Below, piece by piece: positions 1 to 8,732 of a DNA stretch of 64,000 bases. Under the pieces are notes generated by a model that did not search any database, was not told where the DNA came from, and was given only the letters and a program-made list of their open reading frames with translations. Where the stretch lies: positions 2,566,196 to 2,630,195 of the forward strand of contig NZ_KE386572.1 of NCBI RefSeq assembly GCF_000427665.1, in the 5' to 3' direction. Positions within the stretch are counted from its first letter, which is position 1. Every line of letters starts with the position of its first letter. Position numbers and translations under genes: made by a program. The stretch comes from Geminicoccus roseus DSM 18922. GTDB lineage: Bacteria > Pseudomonadota > Alphaproteobacteria > Geminicoccales > Geminicoccaceae.

Positions 1-850
1 TGAGCGGGATCGGCTGGGTGGCGGCGGCGTAGGCGCGCAGCTTGGCGAAGGCCTGGACCAGGGCGGGATCGCCGGCGACGAAGCCCGAGCGCAGCCCCGC
101 GGCGTTCGAGCGCTTGCTCAGCGACTGGAACACCAGGACCTGGTCGAGGCTGCCGGTGTCGTGGTGGGCGACATCCAGGCCGCCGGGCGGCGGCTCCTTG
201 TCCCAGAGCTCAGAATAGCACTCGTCCAGGAACAGCGCGAAGCCGTGGCGGCGGGCCAGGCCGATCGCCTTCGCAAGATAAGCGCGGTCGGCCACGGCGC
301 CCTGGGGGTTGGCCGGGCTGCACAGGTAGAAGGCGGCGGTCCGCGCCAGGACCTCCGGCCCGATCGCGTCCAGGTCGGGCAGGAAGCCGCTCGCCGCGCT
401 GGCCGGCAGCAGCACCGGCTCGGCCCCGGCCATGGATGCGGCGCCATAGTAGACCGCGTAGAACGGGGTGGGCATCAGCACCGCGGGGCGGCTGCGGCCG
501 GCCCGGTCGACGGCCAGCTGGGCCGCCAGATAAAGGGCCTCCTTGGTGCCGGCCACCGGCAGGACATGGCGGTCCGGGTCGAGCACGGTCTCGGACAGCG
601 CGTTGCGCCGTGCCAGCCAGCGGGCCACCGTGCGGCGGAACGAGGGCGTCCCGGTCGGCGGCGGGTAGCGGTTCCAGCTGGCGGCGTGGCGGGCGACGTT
701 CTCGGCCAGGATCGGCGGCACGGCATGCTGCGGCTCGCCGATGCCCAGATCGAGGACCGGCCCGGCCGGCGACGGGACCTTGTCCGCGAGCAGCCCGGCC
801 AAGCGGCGGAACGGAAATTCGCCAAGACTGTCCAGGCGGGAACGACTCAT
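1..850 (-). CDS. PLP-dependent class I/II aminotransferase (3' end outside window)
   Basis: The first 283 residues of a fold-type I aminotransferase; the gene runs leftward off the window, so its C-terminus is missing. The start is the ATG at 850. An N-terminal LGIGEPQH segment near residue 35, the substrate-loop NRYPPPTGTPSFR region, an SPANPQG motif, a DECYSELW segment carrying the Asp/Tyr that contact PLP, and the SLSKRSNAAGLRSGF motif with the Schiff-base lysine near residue 246 are all visible. The arrangement fits the aspartate / N-succinyldiaminopimelate (DapC-like) transaminases. DapC acts in lysine and cell-wall precursor synthesis, but no lysine gene lies beside it here, so substrate is inferred. 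It follows the MFS transporter gene on the same strand after a 119-bp gap. Confidence 0.85.
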   Translation of the reverse strand, partial: MSRSRLDSLGEFPFRRLAGLLADKVPSPAGPVLDLGIGEPQHAVPPILAENVARHAASWNRYPPPTGTPSFRRTVARWLARRNALSETVLDPDRHVLPVAGTKEALYLAAQLAVDRAGRSRPAVLMPTPFYAVYYGAASMAGAEPVLLPASAASGFLPDLDAIGPEVLARTAAFYLCSPANPQGAVADRAYLAKAIGLARRHGFALFLDECYSELWDKEPPPGGLDVAHHDTGSLDQVLVFQSLSKRSNAAGLRSGFVAGDPALVQAFAKLRAYAAATQPIPL

Positions 851-969
851 CGGGATGGAGGCTTCTTGCTCGCTGCGTTCATGGATGCAAAGCAAGAGTT
901 AACATCCAGGCGCAAGCCATCGCAACGCCGCAAGAAAACGGGTTGTAGCCCTTGAGCGGGATTGTGGCG

Positions 970-2214
970 TCATTCCCGCAACAAGGGAGTGTGCGGGGGG
1001 TCTGGACACGCTGCGGTTTTGTGCGCCGACTTGGCGACCGTGCCCCGGCGCTCGTCCGGCAGCAGGATCGCCAGGATCAGCACCGCCAGCACCACCACCG
1101 CGATCGCCCCGTAGAGCGGCAGGAAGCTGCCGGTCGAGGCGCGCAGCAGCCCGCCTGCCAGGTTGCCGGTCATGTTGCCGACCGCGAGCGCCATGTTGAC
1201 GATGCCGAACATGCGGGTGGCGCCGGCACCGACCACCGTGCGGGCGAGATAGGCCGGCACCAGGCCGAACATCGCCATGAACGCGATCCCGAACCCGGCG
1301 ATCGCCGGGTAGACCAGCAGCTTCTCCGCCGGCCGGGTCAGGCCCAGCACCGCCAGCAGCAGGACCGTGGCCGCCAGCACCAGGGCCAGGCGGACCGACA
1401 GGCGGTCGGCCAGCCAGCCGAAGGCCACCCCGCCGATCATGCCGGCAACCCCCAGGACCGACCAGACCTGGGTAGCCGCCTGGGCGTCCCAGCCGCCGTC
1501 CTCGCGCAGGAGCCCGCCCAGATAGGTCTGCAGCGGCGCGCAGGCGAGGCCGGTGGCGAACATGATCGCCACCAGCACGACCACCGGGCCATGCCGCACG
1601 GCCGCCGGCTCCCACCGCTCCTCCGGCCTCGCCGGGGACGCCGGTTGGACGGAACGCAGCTGCAGGACGAAGGCGGCCAGGAGCAGGGCGGTGAGCAGCG
1701 CCATCATCAGCCATGCGCCGCGCCAGCCGGCGATGGCCAGGACCGGCGGAACCAGGGCGCCGTTCAGGAACACGCCGTAGCTGGTGCCGCTGGAGACCAG
1801 CCCCAGCACGAGGCCGCGGTGGCGGGCCGGGATGGTCGCCTGGACGATCTCCGCCACCGGCGTCCAGCCGAGCGCCGCAGCGCCGGCCAGGACGAACAGG
1901 AGGGCCATGACGGTGAAGATGTGGCTGGCGGCGGCCATCGCCGTCAGGGCCAGGACGCTCGCCAGCAGGGCCAGCGCCATGGTGGGCACCGCGCCGAACC
2001 TGGGGGCCGCGACGGCGCCGGCGAGCGACGCGGTGAAGAAGCCGGCCTGGGCGATGGCGGTGGCAAGCCCGGCCGTGTCGTAGCCGAAGCCGAGCCCGGC
2101 CCGCATGTCCGGCAGCAGGACCGGGAACAGATAGATGCCGAAGCCGAACACTGCCGCGATCAGGCCGGTCAGGAGGGCCGCGACGAAGAGGGGGCGGGGG
2201 GCAGTCTGGGTCAT
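970..2214 (-). CDS. MFS transporter
   Basis: A 414-residue major facilitator superfamily permease with about twelve hydrophobic segments and a central hydrophilic loop near residue 200. A conserved motif A-like segment (GWLADRLSVR) follows the middle loop. The open frame continues upstream through the regulator gene, but MTQTAPRPLF at 2214 is the first methionine directly before the first membrane helix and leaves a 93-bp divergent promoter region to the LysR gene. Family knowledge suggests export or uptake of a small organic molecule; nothing in the sequence fixes the substrate. The divergent LysR regulator probably controls it, in the usual LysR-target arrangement. Confidence 0.9.
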   Translation of the reverse strand: MTQTAPRPLFVAALLTGLIAAVFGFGIYLFPVLLPDMRAGLGFGYDTAGLATAIAQAGFFTASLAGAVAAPRFGAVPTMALALLASVLALTAMAAASHIFTVMALLFVLAGAAALGWTPVAEIVQATIPARHRGLVLGLVSSGTSYGVFLNGALVPPVLAIAGWRGAWLMMALLTALLLAAFVLQLRSVQPASPARPEERWEPAAVRHGPVVVLVAIMFATGLACAPLQTYLGGLLREDGGWDAQAATQVWSVLGVAGMIGGVAFGWLADRLSVRLALVLAATVLLLAVLGLTRPAEKLLVYPAIAGFGIAFMAMFGLVPAYLARTVVGAGATRMFGIVNMALAVGNMTGNLAGGLLRASTGSFLPLYGAIAVVVLAVLILAILLPDERRGTVAKSAHKTAACPDPPHTPLLRE

Positions 2215-2269
2215 GCCAGGACGATCGCCGGCCCGGCCGGGCCGCACCATCGACAAGCATGCGGGCAAT

Positions 2270-2286
2270 CTTGAATCCTGCTCAAG
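2270..2286. promoter_or_regulatory. Candidate LysR-type operator
   Basis: CTTGAATCCTGCTCAAG is a perfect 5-bp inverted repeat with the T-N11-A spacing expected for a LysR-type regulator box. It lies between the divergent transporter (start 2214) and regulator (start 2308) genes. Binding is inferred. Confidence 0.5.
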
Positions 2287-2307
2287 GATCCGGCATCGAT
2301 CGACCGC

Positions 2308-3153
2308 ATGAAGCTGCCGCCGCTGCCATCGGTCCGGATGTTCGTCGAACTGGTCGAGGCCGGCCGGCTCGGGCCGGCGGCCGAGCGGCTGGGGGTCACC
2401 GATTCCGCGATCACCCACCAGATCCGCAAGCTGGAGGCGGACCTGGGCCTGGCGCTGTTCGAGCGCGACGGCCGCTACCTGCGCCTCACCCCGGCCGGGC
2501 GCGAGTTCCACGGCGAGGTGGCGCCGGCGCTGGAGCGGATCGCCCTGGCCAGGGCCAGGCTGCGCGGCGAACAGCGGCCGCAGGTGGTGCTGACCCTGCC
2601 GCCGTCCCTGGCCAGGGCCTGGATCCTGGACAAGGTCGCCGCGTTCGAGGCGGCGCTGCCGGGGGTGGAACTGCGGCTGCTTCCGGTGACCCGGCTGGTC
2701 GAGCTGGAGCGCGAGCGGGTCGACATTGCTATCCGCTACCTGTCGGCGGGGGTCGCCGGCGAGGGCCATTTCCTCCATGCCGAGCGGGCCTTCCCGGTCT
2801 GCGCCCCGGCAATCGCCGCCCGGGCGGATTGGGCCAGGGTGCCGGTGCTGCGCAACGAGGACCATCCGCTCGAATGGCAGGACTGGCAGCGGCTCTCCGG
2901 CGCCCTGACGTCGCTCGGGCCCGAGCGGATGCGGGCCAGCTCGCTGGTGCTGATGGATGCGGCGGCGGCCGGCAACGGCCTGGCGATCGGGCGCACCCCG
3001 ATCGTCGACCCCTATCTCGCCGATGGCCGGCTGGTGGCGCCGTTCGGCACCGACTGGCCGACCGGCGGGCGCTACCTGCTGGTGGTGCGCCGGCGCGGCC
3101 GCCGGCCGGAGGTGGTGGCGGCCGAGCGCTGGCTCAGCGAGCTGCGGTTCTGA
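2308..3153 (+). CDS. LysR family transcriptional regulator
   Basis: 281 residues, the normal LysR length. The N-terminus has the winged helix-turn-helix (roughly residues 1-62: MFVELVEAGRLGPAAERLGV, then SAITHQIRKLEADLGLALF and the LTPAGREF wing), followed by a periplasmic-binding-fold effector domain. The ATG at 2308 is chosen because it begins just before the HTH. The overall pattern is GcvA-like. It is transcribed away from the MFS gene and a TTGA-N7-TCAA palindrome sits 22 bp upstream, which suits autoregulation and control of the transporter. The effector is not predictable. Confidence 0.93.
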   Translation: MKLPPLPSVRMFVELVEAGRLGPAAERLGVTDSAITHQIRKLEADLGLALFERDGRYLRLTPAGREFHGEVAPALERIALARARLRGEQRPQVVLTLPPSLARAWILDKVAAFEAALPGVELRLLPVTRLVELERERVDIAIRYLSAGVAGEGHFLHAERAFPVCAPAIAARADWARVPVLRNEDHPLEWQDWQRLSGALTSLGPERMRASSLVLMDAAAAGNGLAIGRTPIVDPYLADGRLVAPFGTDWPTGGRYLLVVRRRGRRPEVVAAERWLSELRF

Positions 3154-3225
3154 ACCTGTTTGGTGGTTGCGCCGGTCCGCCCCTGGCGTTCACAAGGAGG
3201 AAATTCCAGCACCGGCGGAGGAAAC

Positions 3226-4950
3226 TTGCACCACGAGGTTCCCCTGATCGCCACGGTCGCGGTCGCGTTCGTGCTGGCCTTCGTGTTCGGCTTCTTGGCC
3301 AACCGGCTGCGCCTGCCGCCGATGGTGGGCTATCTGGTCGCGGGGATCGTGGCGGGACCGCTGGTGCCGGAGCTCGAGGCGGACACCGAGCTTGCCCTGC
3401 AACTCGCCGAGATGGGCATCATCCTCCTGATGTTCGGGGTCGGCCTCCATTTCTCCGCCCGCGACCTGATGGCGGTGCGCGGCATCGCCATTCCGGGCGC
3501 GCTGGGCCGGATCCTGATCGTGACCCCGGTCGGCATCGCCCTGGCCTGGATGTGGGGATGGGGAGCCGGCGCCGGGGTGGTGTTCGGCCTGTGCCTGTCG
3601 GTGGCGAGCACGGTGGTGGTGCTGCGCGCCCTGGAGGAACGCAACGCCCTGGCGAGCCTGAACGGCCATCTGGCGGTCGGCTGGCTGATCATCGAGGACC
3701 TGGCGATGGTGTTCACCCTGGTCCTGCTGCCGGCGCTGGCCGAGGTCCTGCACGGCCAAGGCGAGGCTGGCGGCGACATCCTGCTGATCCTGGTGATCAC
3801 CTTCGGCAAGATCGCGGCGTTCGTGGCGCTGGCGGTGCTGCTGGGACCCCGGGTGGTGCCGTTCCTGCTCACCCAGGTGGCGCGGACCGGCTCGCGCGAG
3901 CTGTTCACCCTGTCCGTGCTGGCCCTGGCGCTGGGGATCGCCTACGGCTCGGCGATGCTGTTCGGGGTCTCGTTCGCGCTCGGGGCGTTCTTCGCCGGCG
4001 TGGTCTTGAGCGAATCCGAGTTCAGCCAGCGCGCCGCCGCCGATTCGCTGCCCATGCAGGACGCGTTCGCGATCCTGTTCTTCGTGTCGGTCGGCATGCT
4101 GTTCGACCCGGGGATCCTGCTGCGCGAACCGGTGGCGATCCTGGTCGTGCTGCTGGTGATCACGCTCGGCAAGGCGCTGGTCACCACCGCCATCCTCCTG
4201 CTGCTGCGCCTGCCGCCGGCCACGGCGCTCTCGGTCGCGGCCAGCCTCGCCCAGATCGGCGAGTTCTCCTTCATCCTGGCCGGGCTCGGCGTCGCCACCG
4301 GGCTGATGCCGCCGGAAGGCCGCGACCTTTTGCTGGCAGGCGCCCTCCTGTCGATCACCCTGAACGCCCTGGCCTTTGCCGGCAGCGACCTGCTGACCGC
4401 GTTCGGCCGCCAACGGCTGGCGCCCTGGTTCGACCGGTTCGGCGAGGAGCGGCAGCGCGTCATCCAGAACGAGCTGGACGCGCTGCGCCGGCGGAGCCTG
4501 GCGCGGGAGGAGGCGCACAGCCTGCGGCTCCAGGAACTGGCCGACCGCTTCCCGATCTTCGCCGACCTGGACCAGGCGGCGCGGGAAGAACTCCTGCTGC
4601 TCCTGCGGCCGCGCACGGCGGCGCCGGGCGAGCGGATCATCCGGGTCGGCGACCGCCCGGACGCCGCCTTCTTCATCACCTCCGGCACCGTGCTGGTCCA
4701 GGTGCACGGACAGGAGATCCGCCTGAACGCCGGGGAATATTTCGGCGAGATGGCGCTGCTCAGCGGCCGACGCCGCACCGCCGACGTCACCGCCCTGGAC
4801 TACTGCCAGTTCCTGGTCCTGGAGCAGCGCGACTTCCGCTCCTTCCTGGCCCGCCATCCCAAGCTGCGGGGGCAGCTCCTGGAACTGGTGCGCGAGCGCG
4901 CCGAGATGAACCGGCGCGCGGTGGACGGCGACCGGGCGCTGGCCGGCTGA
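3226..4950 (+). CDS. CPA2 family cation:proton antiporter with C-terminal cyclic-nucleotide-binding fold
   Basis: A 574-residue inner-membrane protein. Residues 1 to about 385 form a Kef/CPA2-type exchanger domain with around twelve helices, including GYLVAGIVAGP, LLMFGVGLHFS and SVASTVVVLRALEER. Residues 438-555 form a cNMP-binding-type beta-roll (LADRFPIFADLDQAAREEL, then GEYFGEMALLSGRRRTADVT with the phosphate-binding-cassette pattern GEMALLSGRRRTA). KefB/KefC proteins normally carry a TrkA-N (RCK) domain instead; here it is replaced. The TTG at 3226 is chosen because a GGAGGAAA ribosome site ends two bases before it, although the frame stays open to 3160. Likely role: K+ or Na+/H+ exchange gated by a ligand or by cell state; the ligand is unknown. 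Confidence 0.85.
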   Translation: MHHEVPLIATVAVAFVLAFVFGFLANRLRLPPMVGYLVAGIVAGPLVPELEADTELALQLAEMGIILLMFGVGLHFSARDLMAVRGIAIPGALGRILIVTPVGIALAWMWGWGAGAGVVFGLCLSVASTVVVLRALEERNALASLNGHLAVGWLIIEDLAMVFTLVLLPALAEVLHGQGEAGGDILLILVITFGKIAAFVALAVLLGPRVVPFLLTQVARTGSRELFTLSVLALALGIAYGSAMLFGVSFALGAFFAGVVLSESEFSQRAAADSLPMQDAFAILFFVSVGMLFDPGILLREPVAILVVLLVITLGKALVTTAILLLLRLPPATALSVAASLAQIGEFSFILAGLGVATGLMPPEGRDLLLAGALLSITLNALAFAGSDLLTAFGRQRLAPWFDRFGEERQRVIQNELDALRRRSLAREEAHSLRLQELADRFPIFADLDQAAREELLLLLRPRTAAPGERIIRVGDRPDAAFFITSGTVLVQVHGQEIRLNAGEYFGEMALLSGRRRTADVTALDYCQFLVLEQRDFRSFLARHPKLRGQLLELVRERAEMNRRAVDGDRALAG

Positions 4951-5035
4951 GGGGACGGGCGGCAGGCCTGCCGACGTGGCACGTCTCGCTGGTGCCGCCA
5001 CCAAGCATCCGGACGCCCAGCCCGCCGCCGCCCGC

Positions 5036-5836
5036 TCAGATGCGGGTGGCGGTCGCCAGATGGGCGGGCGCGGCGAAGGCGACCCGGCCGTCTGACCCGG
5101 CGAGCGGCCGCAGATCACGGAGGGCGGCCTGCAGCAGCGTGCGGTACTGGTCGTCGTCGATCAGGTCGGCGAGGGTCCAGCCCTTGATGTCGGTGTGCAC
5201 CCAGGCCTCGATCGAGGGAAAGCGGGCGGTGCCGGCGCAGGTCTCGATCCGGGGCTGCGGCAAGCCGGCCAGCTCGAACAGGCGACGAAGCTCCGCCTGG
5301 TCGCCCAGCATGAAGGGCGCGCGCAGCTCGGCGGCGACGCGCTGGCCGAACAGCCGCTCCAGCAGGTCCGCCATCGCGGCGTAGCCGGGCGAGCGGTCGA
5401 TGGCGTCCCAGACCGCGACGGCGACCAGGCCGCCCGGGCGGAGGACGCGCCTCATCTCCTTCAGGGCACCTGTCCGGTCCTGGAAGAACATCAGGCCGAA
5501 CTGGCACAGGACCCGGTCGAACGCATTGTCCTCGAATGGCAGCTGCTCCGCCATTCCTTCCCGCCAGTCGATCCCGGGCGCCGTTCGGCGGGCCAAGGCG
5601 AGCATGCCCGGGTTGCGGTCCAGACCGGTCACGGCGCCGTCCGGCTGCACCTGCCGGGCCGCCTCGCGCGCCAGCACGCCGGTGCCGCAGGCGACGTCGA
5701 GGACGCGCTGGCTGGGCGCCAGCCCGGCCGCCTTCGCGACCTGCGGCGGCCATTGCTGGAACAAAGCGGGGACGAAGAAGGATTCGTAGATCTCCGCGGC
5801 GCTGCCGGTGACCTGGCCGTCGAGGGTGGTGGACAT
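5036..5836 (-). CDS. Class I SAM-dependent methyltransferase
   Basis: A 266-residue soluble methyltransferase of the UbiE/Methyltransf_11 type. Motif I VLDVACGTG is at residues 45-53, an acidic GLDRNPGML motif follows, then FDRVLCQFGLMFF and the RRVLRPGGLVAVAVW motif. The start is MSTTLDGQ at 5836, preceded by AGGAAGGGA at good spacing; in-frame upstream codons would extend it into the operator region. The gene is divergent from a TetR regulator and shares a short AT-rich intergenic region with two similar operator-like boxes, so it is probably the regulator's target. Substrate unknown; the pair looks like a small-molecule-inducible modification module. Confidence 0.85.
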   Translation of the reverse strand: MSTTLDGQVTGSAAEIYESFFVPALFQQWPPQVAKAAGLAPSQRVLDVACGTGVLAREAARQVQPDGAVTGLDRNPGMLALARRTAPGIDWREGMAEQLPFEDNAFDRVLCQFGLMFFQDRTGALKEMRRVLRPGGLVAVAVWDAIDRSPGYAAMADLLERLFGQRVAAELRAPFMLGDQAELRRLFELAGLPQPRIETCAGTARFPSIEAWVHTDIKGWTLADLIDDDQYRTLLQAALRDLRPLAGSDGRVAFAAPAHLATATRI

Positions 5837-5863
5837 GACGATGTCCCTTCCTGACGAGGATGA

Positions 5864-5900
5864 ACCGATCATCATATTATATAGACCGGTCGTCATATTT
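5864..5900. promoter_or_regulatory. Tandem operator-like boxes between methyltransferase and TetR genes
   Basis: Two related boxes, ACCGATCATCATATTAT (from 5864) and ACCGGTCGTCATATTTT (from 5885), are repeated with exactly 21-bp spacing, two helical turns. The second is the core of a wider imperfect palindrome around GACCGGTC. They sit in the only AT-rich patch of the divergent promoter region. TetR binding and the promoter position are inferred. Confidence 0.55.
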
Positions 5901-5925
5901 TGGCCAGCCAGCTACACCGGACGCC

Positions 5926-6498
5926 ATGCCCAAGGACACCCGGACCCGGATACTGGAAACCACCGCGCGGCTGCTGCAGCATCGCGGCTATCATGGCACC
6001 AGCCTGAACGACATCCTGAGCGAGAGCGGGACCCCGCGCGGCTCGCTCTATTTCCATTTCCCCGGAGGCAAGGACCAGCTCGTGCTGGAGGCGACCCGGG
6101 CGACGGTGGAGGAGACCACCCGGGCGCTGGGCGACGCGCTGGCCCTGGGACCAACCTTGGGCGTGCGCCGCTACACCGAGATGGCGGCCCGGCTGATGCG
6201 CGAGACCGACTTCGCGTTCGGCTGCCCGGTGGCGCCGGTGATCCTGGACGGAACCGCGGCCCTGACGGATCTGGCCGCGATCTGCCGCGAGGCGTTCGAG
6301 ACCTGGGACGGCATGCTCCAAGATGCGTTCGTCGCGGCCGGCATGGCGCCGGAGCGGGCGACCGCGATCGCGCTGATGGTCAGCGCCGCGATCGAGGGGG
6401 CGCTGGTGATGGCGCGGGCGGCACGGGACGAGGGGCCCCTCATGGTGGTGGCCTGCGAACTGGAGCGGATGGTGGCGGCGGAGCTGCCGCCGGCCTGA
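5926..6498 (+). CDS. TetR/AcrR family transcriptional regulator
   Basis: 190 residues. An N-terminal TetR HTH covers about residues 5-50 (TRTRILETTARLLQHRGYHG, then LNDILSESGTPRGSLYFHF), followed by an all-helical ligand-binding region. The C-terminal part, with GCPVAPVILD and AFETWD, resembles the LmrA/YxaF-type TetR ligand domain. Start at MPKDTRTR (5926), since earlier in-frame codons lie inside the operator boxes. Known LmrA/YxaF regulators bind GACCRGTC-like operators, which agrees with the box immediately upstream. It probably represses itself and the divergent methyltransferase gene. Confidence 0.88.
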   Translation: MPKDTRTRILETTARLLQHRGYHGTSLNDILSESGTPRGSLYFHFPGGKDQLVLEATRATVEETTRALGDALALGPTLGVRRYTEMAARLMRETDFAFGCPVAPVILDGTAALTDLAAICREAFETWDGMLQDAFVAAGMAPERATAIALMVSAAIEGALVMARAARDEGPLMVVACELERMVAAELPPA

Positions 6499-6513
6499 AC
6501 CGGTCCAGTCGCG

Positions 6514-7134
6514 TCAGCGCCGGGCGCGCTTGGCCGGGGCGGGTGCCGGCACCGGCATGGCGAGCGCCCGCGCGAACGCGTCCTCGGCGGCGAAGCCTTC
6601 CAGGATGTCGGCGATGATCTGCTCGCGCGACGCGTTGATCGTCTTGGGGATCGCGGCCTGGTTGGCCTTGTAGTGCTCCCACATGATCTGCACCGCCTTG
6701 TCGCGGGTGAGCTTGGCCTTGGGCGCGAGGTCGGCCTCGGCCTTGCGCAGGAAGGCCGGGAACCCGGCGGCTACGGCCGACCAGTCGGTGGAGAACACGT
6801 TGCGCCTGGCCTCGAACGGGTCGGCCCCGTCGGTGTTGCCCTCGGCGTCGCCCTGGACCACCAGGCAGGTCAGGTCCGGCAGGCCCTGTTCCTGGGTGAA
6901 GCCGCGCACCACCTCCATCCGCCGGCCGGTCTCGAGCGGGTCGGCGTTCTGGACGATCTTGCGCCGGGGATGCGCCAGCCGGGCGCGCTCGACCAGCTCG
7001 GTCTGGGTGATGGTCCGCTTGTCCTTCGCCAGCTCCAGGAGGATCGGGAAGAAGACCGATGCCAGTTGCAGGTCGAGGACGGTGCGGCCGGGAGCCGCGT
7101 CTCCGGTGGTTCTGGTCACGAGCGCGCCTGACAT
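6514..7134 (-). CDS. Uncharacterised 206-residue protein
   Basis: I do not recognise this protein. It has good third-position G/C bias and starts at MSGALVTR (7134). No signal peptide or membrane segment is visible. Residues 20-80 have a small mixed alpha/beta look: a helix (ASVFFPILLELA), a TITQTELVERARL helix pair, RRMEVVRGF and a GLPDLTCLVV strand. That layout recalls small winged-helix modules of the form 'ITY.ELA...LPPLT.LVV' sometimes attached to DNA-active enzymes, but this is only a resemblance. The tail is Ala/Pro/Lys/Arg-rich (APAPAKRARR), suggesting nucleic-acid contact. It lies 113 bp downstream of the MocR gene on the same strand and 15 bp from the convergent TetR gene. Confidence 0.7.
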   Translation of the reverse strand: MSGALVTRTTGDAAPGRTVLDLQLASVFFPILLELAKDKRTITQTELVERARLAHPRRKIVQNADPLETGRRMEVVRGFTQEQGLPDLTCLVVQGDAEGNTDGADPFEARRNVFSTDWSAVAAGFPAFLRKAEADLAPKAKLTRDKAVQIMWEHYKANQAAIPKTINASREQIIADILEGFAAEDAFARALAMPVPAPAPAKRARR

Positions 7135-7247
7135 CGGACATGGGTGGGGTAGGGAAGCCACTGCCTGAGGGCAGCCCCCTGGGCTTGTAGGCGCAGCTGC
7201 CGCGCGAAACAGCCGAAAAAGTTCCGCAGCGGCGGGAAAACCGCCGG

Positions 7248-8732
7248 TCACTCCCGCATCAGCCGCCCGAGCAGCTGCACGCCCGGCTGGATCCGGTCGG
7301 TCGGGATCGAGCCGACGCCCAGGCGGAAATAGTTCCGGGGCGGGTCGGCGTCGGCGAAGAACGGGGTGCCGGGCTCTAGCAGCAGGTCGTGGGCCAACGC
7401 GCGCTCGGCCAGCTTCGTAGAATCCAGGTCCGGCGGGCCTTCCACCCAGGCGCCGCCGCTGCCGGGGCGCATCGTCCAGCGCAGCCGCGGCAGGTGCTGG
7501 CGCAGGCTGTCCTCCAGGGCGCGGGCGCGCTCGGTGAACGCCTTGCGCATCCGGCGCAGCACCGTCTCGTGGTGGCCATGGGCCAAAAACAGCGCCAGGG
7601 CGCGCTGGTTGTTGGCAGGCGGATGGCGCAGCATCAGGCGGCGCAGCGCCCGCGCCTCCTGGATCACCGGGGCGGGGGCCACGACGAAGCCCAGGCGCAG
7701 CCCGGGGGCCAGGGTCTTGGAGAGCGAGCCCACGTGGATCACCCGGCCGTCCTTGTCCATGGACTTGAGCGCCGGCACCGGCTCGTCGGCCAGGCCGTCC
7801 ACCGTGTCGTAATCGTCCTCGATCACGATCCGGTCGCCGGCATGGGCGTCGGCCAGCAGCGCCTCGCGCCGGTGCTGGGGCATGGTGACCGTGGTCGGGC
7901 ACTGGTGGCCGGGCGTGAGCAGGACCAGGTCGCAGCCGTCCAGGCGCCGGTCGACCACCAGGCCGTGGCTGTCCACCGGCAGCGGGCGCAGCCGCGTGGT
8001 GCGCAGGGACAGGATGTTGCGGGCGTCCGGATAGCCCGGGTTCTCGATGCCGACCGTGGTGTCCGGGCTGACCAGCAGCGAGGCCAGCAGGTAGAGGGCC
8101 TGCTGGGCACCCAGCGTGATCACGATCTCGTCGGCGGCGGCCCAGATGCCGCGCCGGGGCAGGACCCGGGTGCGCAGCTGCTCGATCAGCTCGGGATCGT
8201 CGCCGTCGATCAGGTCCTTGGCCCAGTCGCGCACCTCCAGCACCGACATGGCCTGGCGGACGCAGTCGCGCCATTCCGCGCGCGGGAACAGGATCGGGTC
8301 GTACTGGCCGTACAGGAACGGGTAGCGGCGCTGCTGCCAGTCGTCGGGCTTGCCGACGTTGCGTTGCGACGAGGGCGTCGCGATCAGGCGCCGCCGCCAG
8401 GCCACGGTCGAGCCGTTCGGCAGGATCGGCCGGGTGGGCGGGATCGCCACCCGCGGCGCCACCACGAAGCCCGACCGGGGCCGCGGCTCCAAAAAGCCTT
8501 CGGCGACCAGCTGCTGGTAGGCGAGCACCACGGTGTTGCGGGCGACGTCGAGGGCGCCGGCCAGGGCGCGCGACGACGGGACCGCGGCGCCGGCGGGCAG
8601 GTGTCCGCCCAGCACAGCACCGGTGATCATCTGCCGGATCCGGCTCTGCAGGGAGCGGCCCTGGCCGCCGATGCGGGCGAACAGCAGCGCCCAGGGGATG
8701 GCGCGCCGCTCCCGGGTCGAGGGATGGCTCAT
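7248..8732 (-). CDS. MocR-type regulator (GntR HTH fused to aminotransferase fold)
   Basis: 494 residues with the MocR/PdxR layout: a GntR-type winged helix in residues 1-90 (RIRQMITGAVLGGHLPAG, then SSRALAGALDVARNTVVLAY) and a fold-type I aminotransferase domain from about residue 110, with VIEDDYDTVD and the PLP-lysine motif SLSKTLAPGLRLGF (Lys339). The start ATG overlaps the alanine dehydrogenase stop by four bases (ATGA), so the two are translationally coupled. Family members such as TauR, PdxR and GabR sense PLP plus an amine or amino acid. TauR controls taurine use in related bacteria, but no taurine gene is visible here. Control of alanine dehydrogenase is the simplest inference. Confidence 0.88.
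   Translation of the reverse strand: MSHPSTRERRAIPWALLFARIGGQGRSLQSRIRQMITGAVLGGHLPAGAAVPSSRALAGALDVARNTVVLAYQQLVAEGFLEPRPRSGFVVAPRVAIPPTRPILPNGSTVAWRRRLIATPSSQRNVGKPDDWQQRRYPFLYGQYDPILFPRAEWRDCVRQAMSVLEVRDWAKDLIDGDDPELIEQLRTRVLPRRGIWAAADEIVITLGAQQALYLLASLLVSPDTTVGIENPGYPDARNILSLRTTRLRPLPVDSHGLVVDRRLDGCDLVLLTPGHQCPTTVTMPQHRREALLADAHAGDRIVIEDDYDTVDGLADEPVPALKSMDKDGRVIHVGSLSKTLAPGLRLGFVVAPAPVIQEARALRRLMLRHPPANNQRALALFLAHGHHETVLRRMRKAFTERARALEDSLRQHLPRLRWTMRPGSGGAWVEGPPDLDSTKLAERALAHDLLLEPGTPFFADADPPRNYFRLGVGSIPTDRIQPGVQLLGRLMRE

Noticed and set aside
4960-4973. Terminator at CGGCAGGCCTGCCG between the antiporter and methyltransferase genes
   Set aside because: A perfect palindrome without a U-run; too short and loop-less for a confident terminator call.
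2259-5384. A long forward open frame of about 1,040 codons
   Set aside because: It runs out of frame through the LysR and antiporter genes, which have clear family motifs and ribosome sites; no motifs occur in the long frame.
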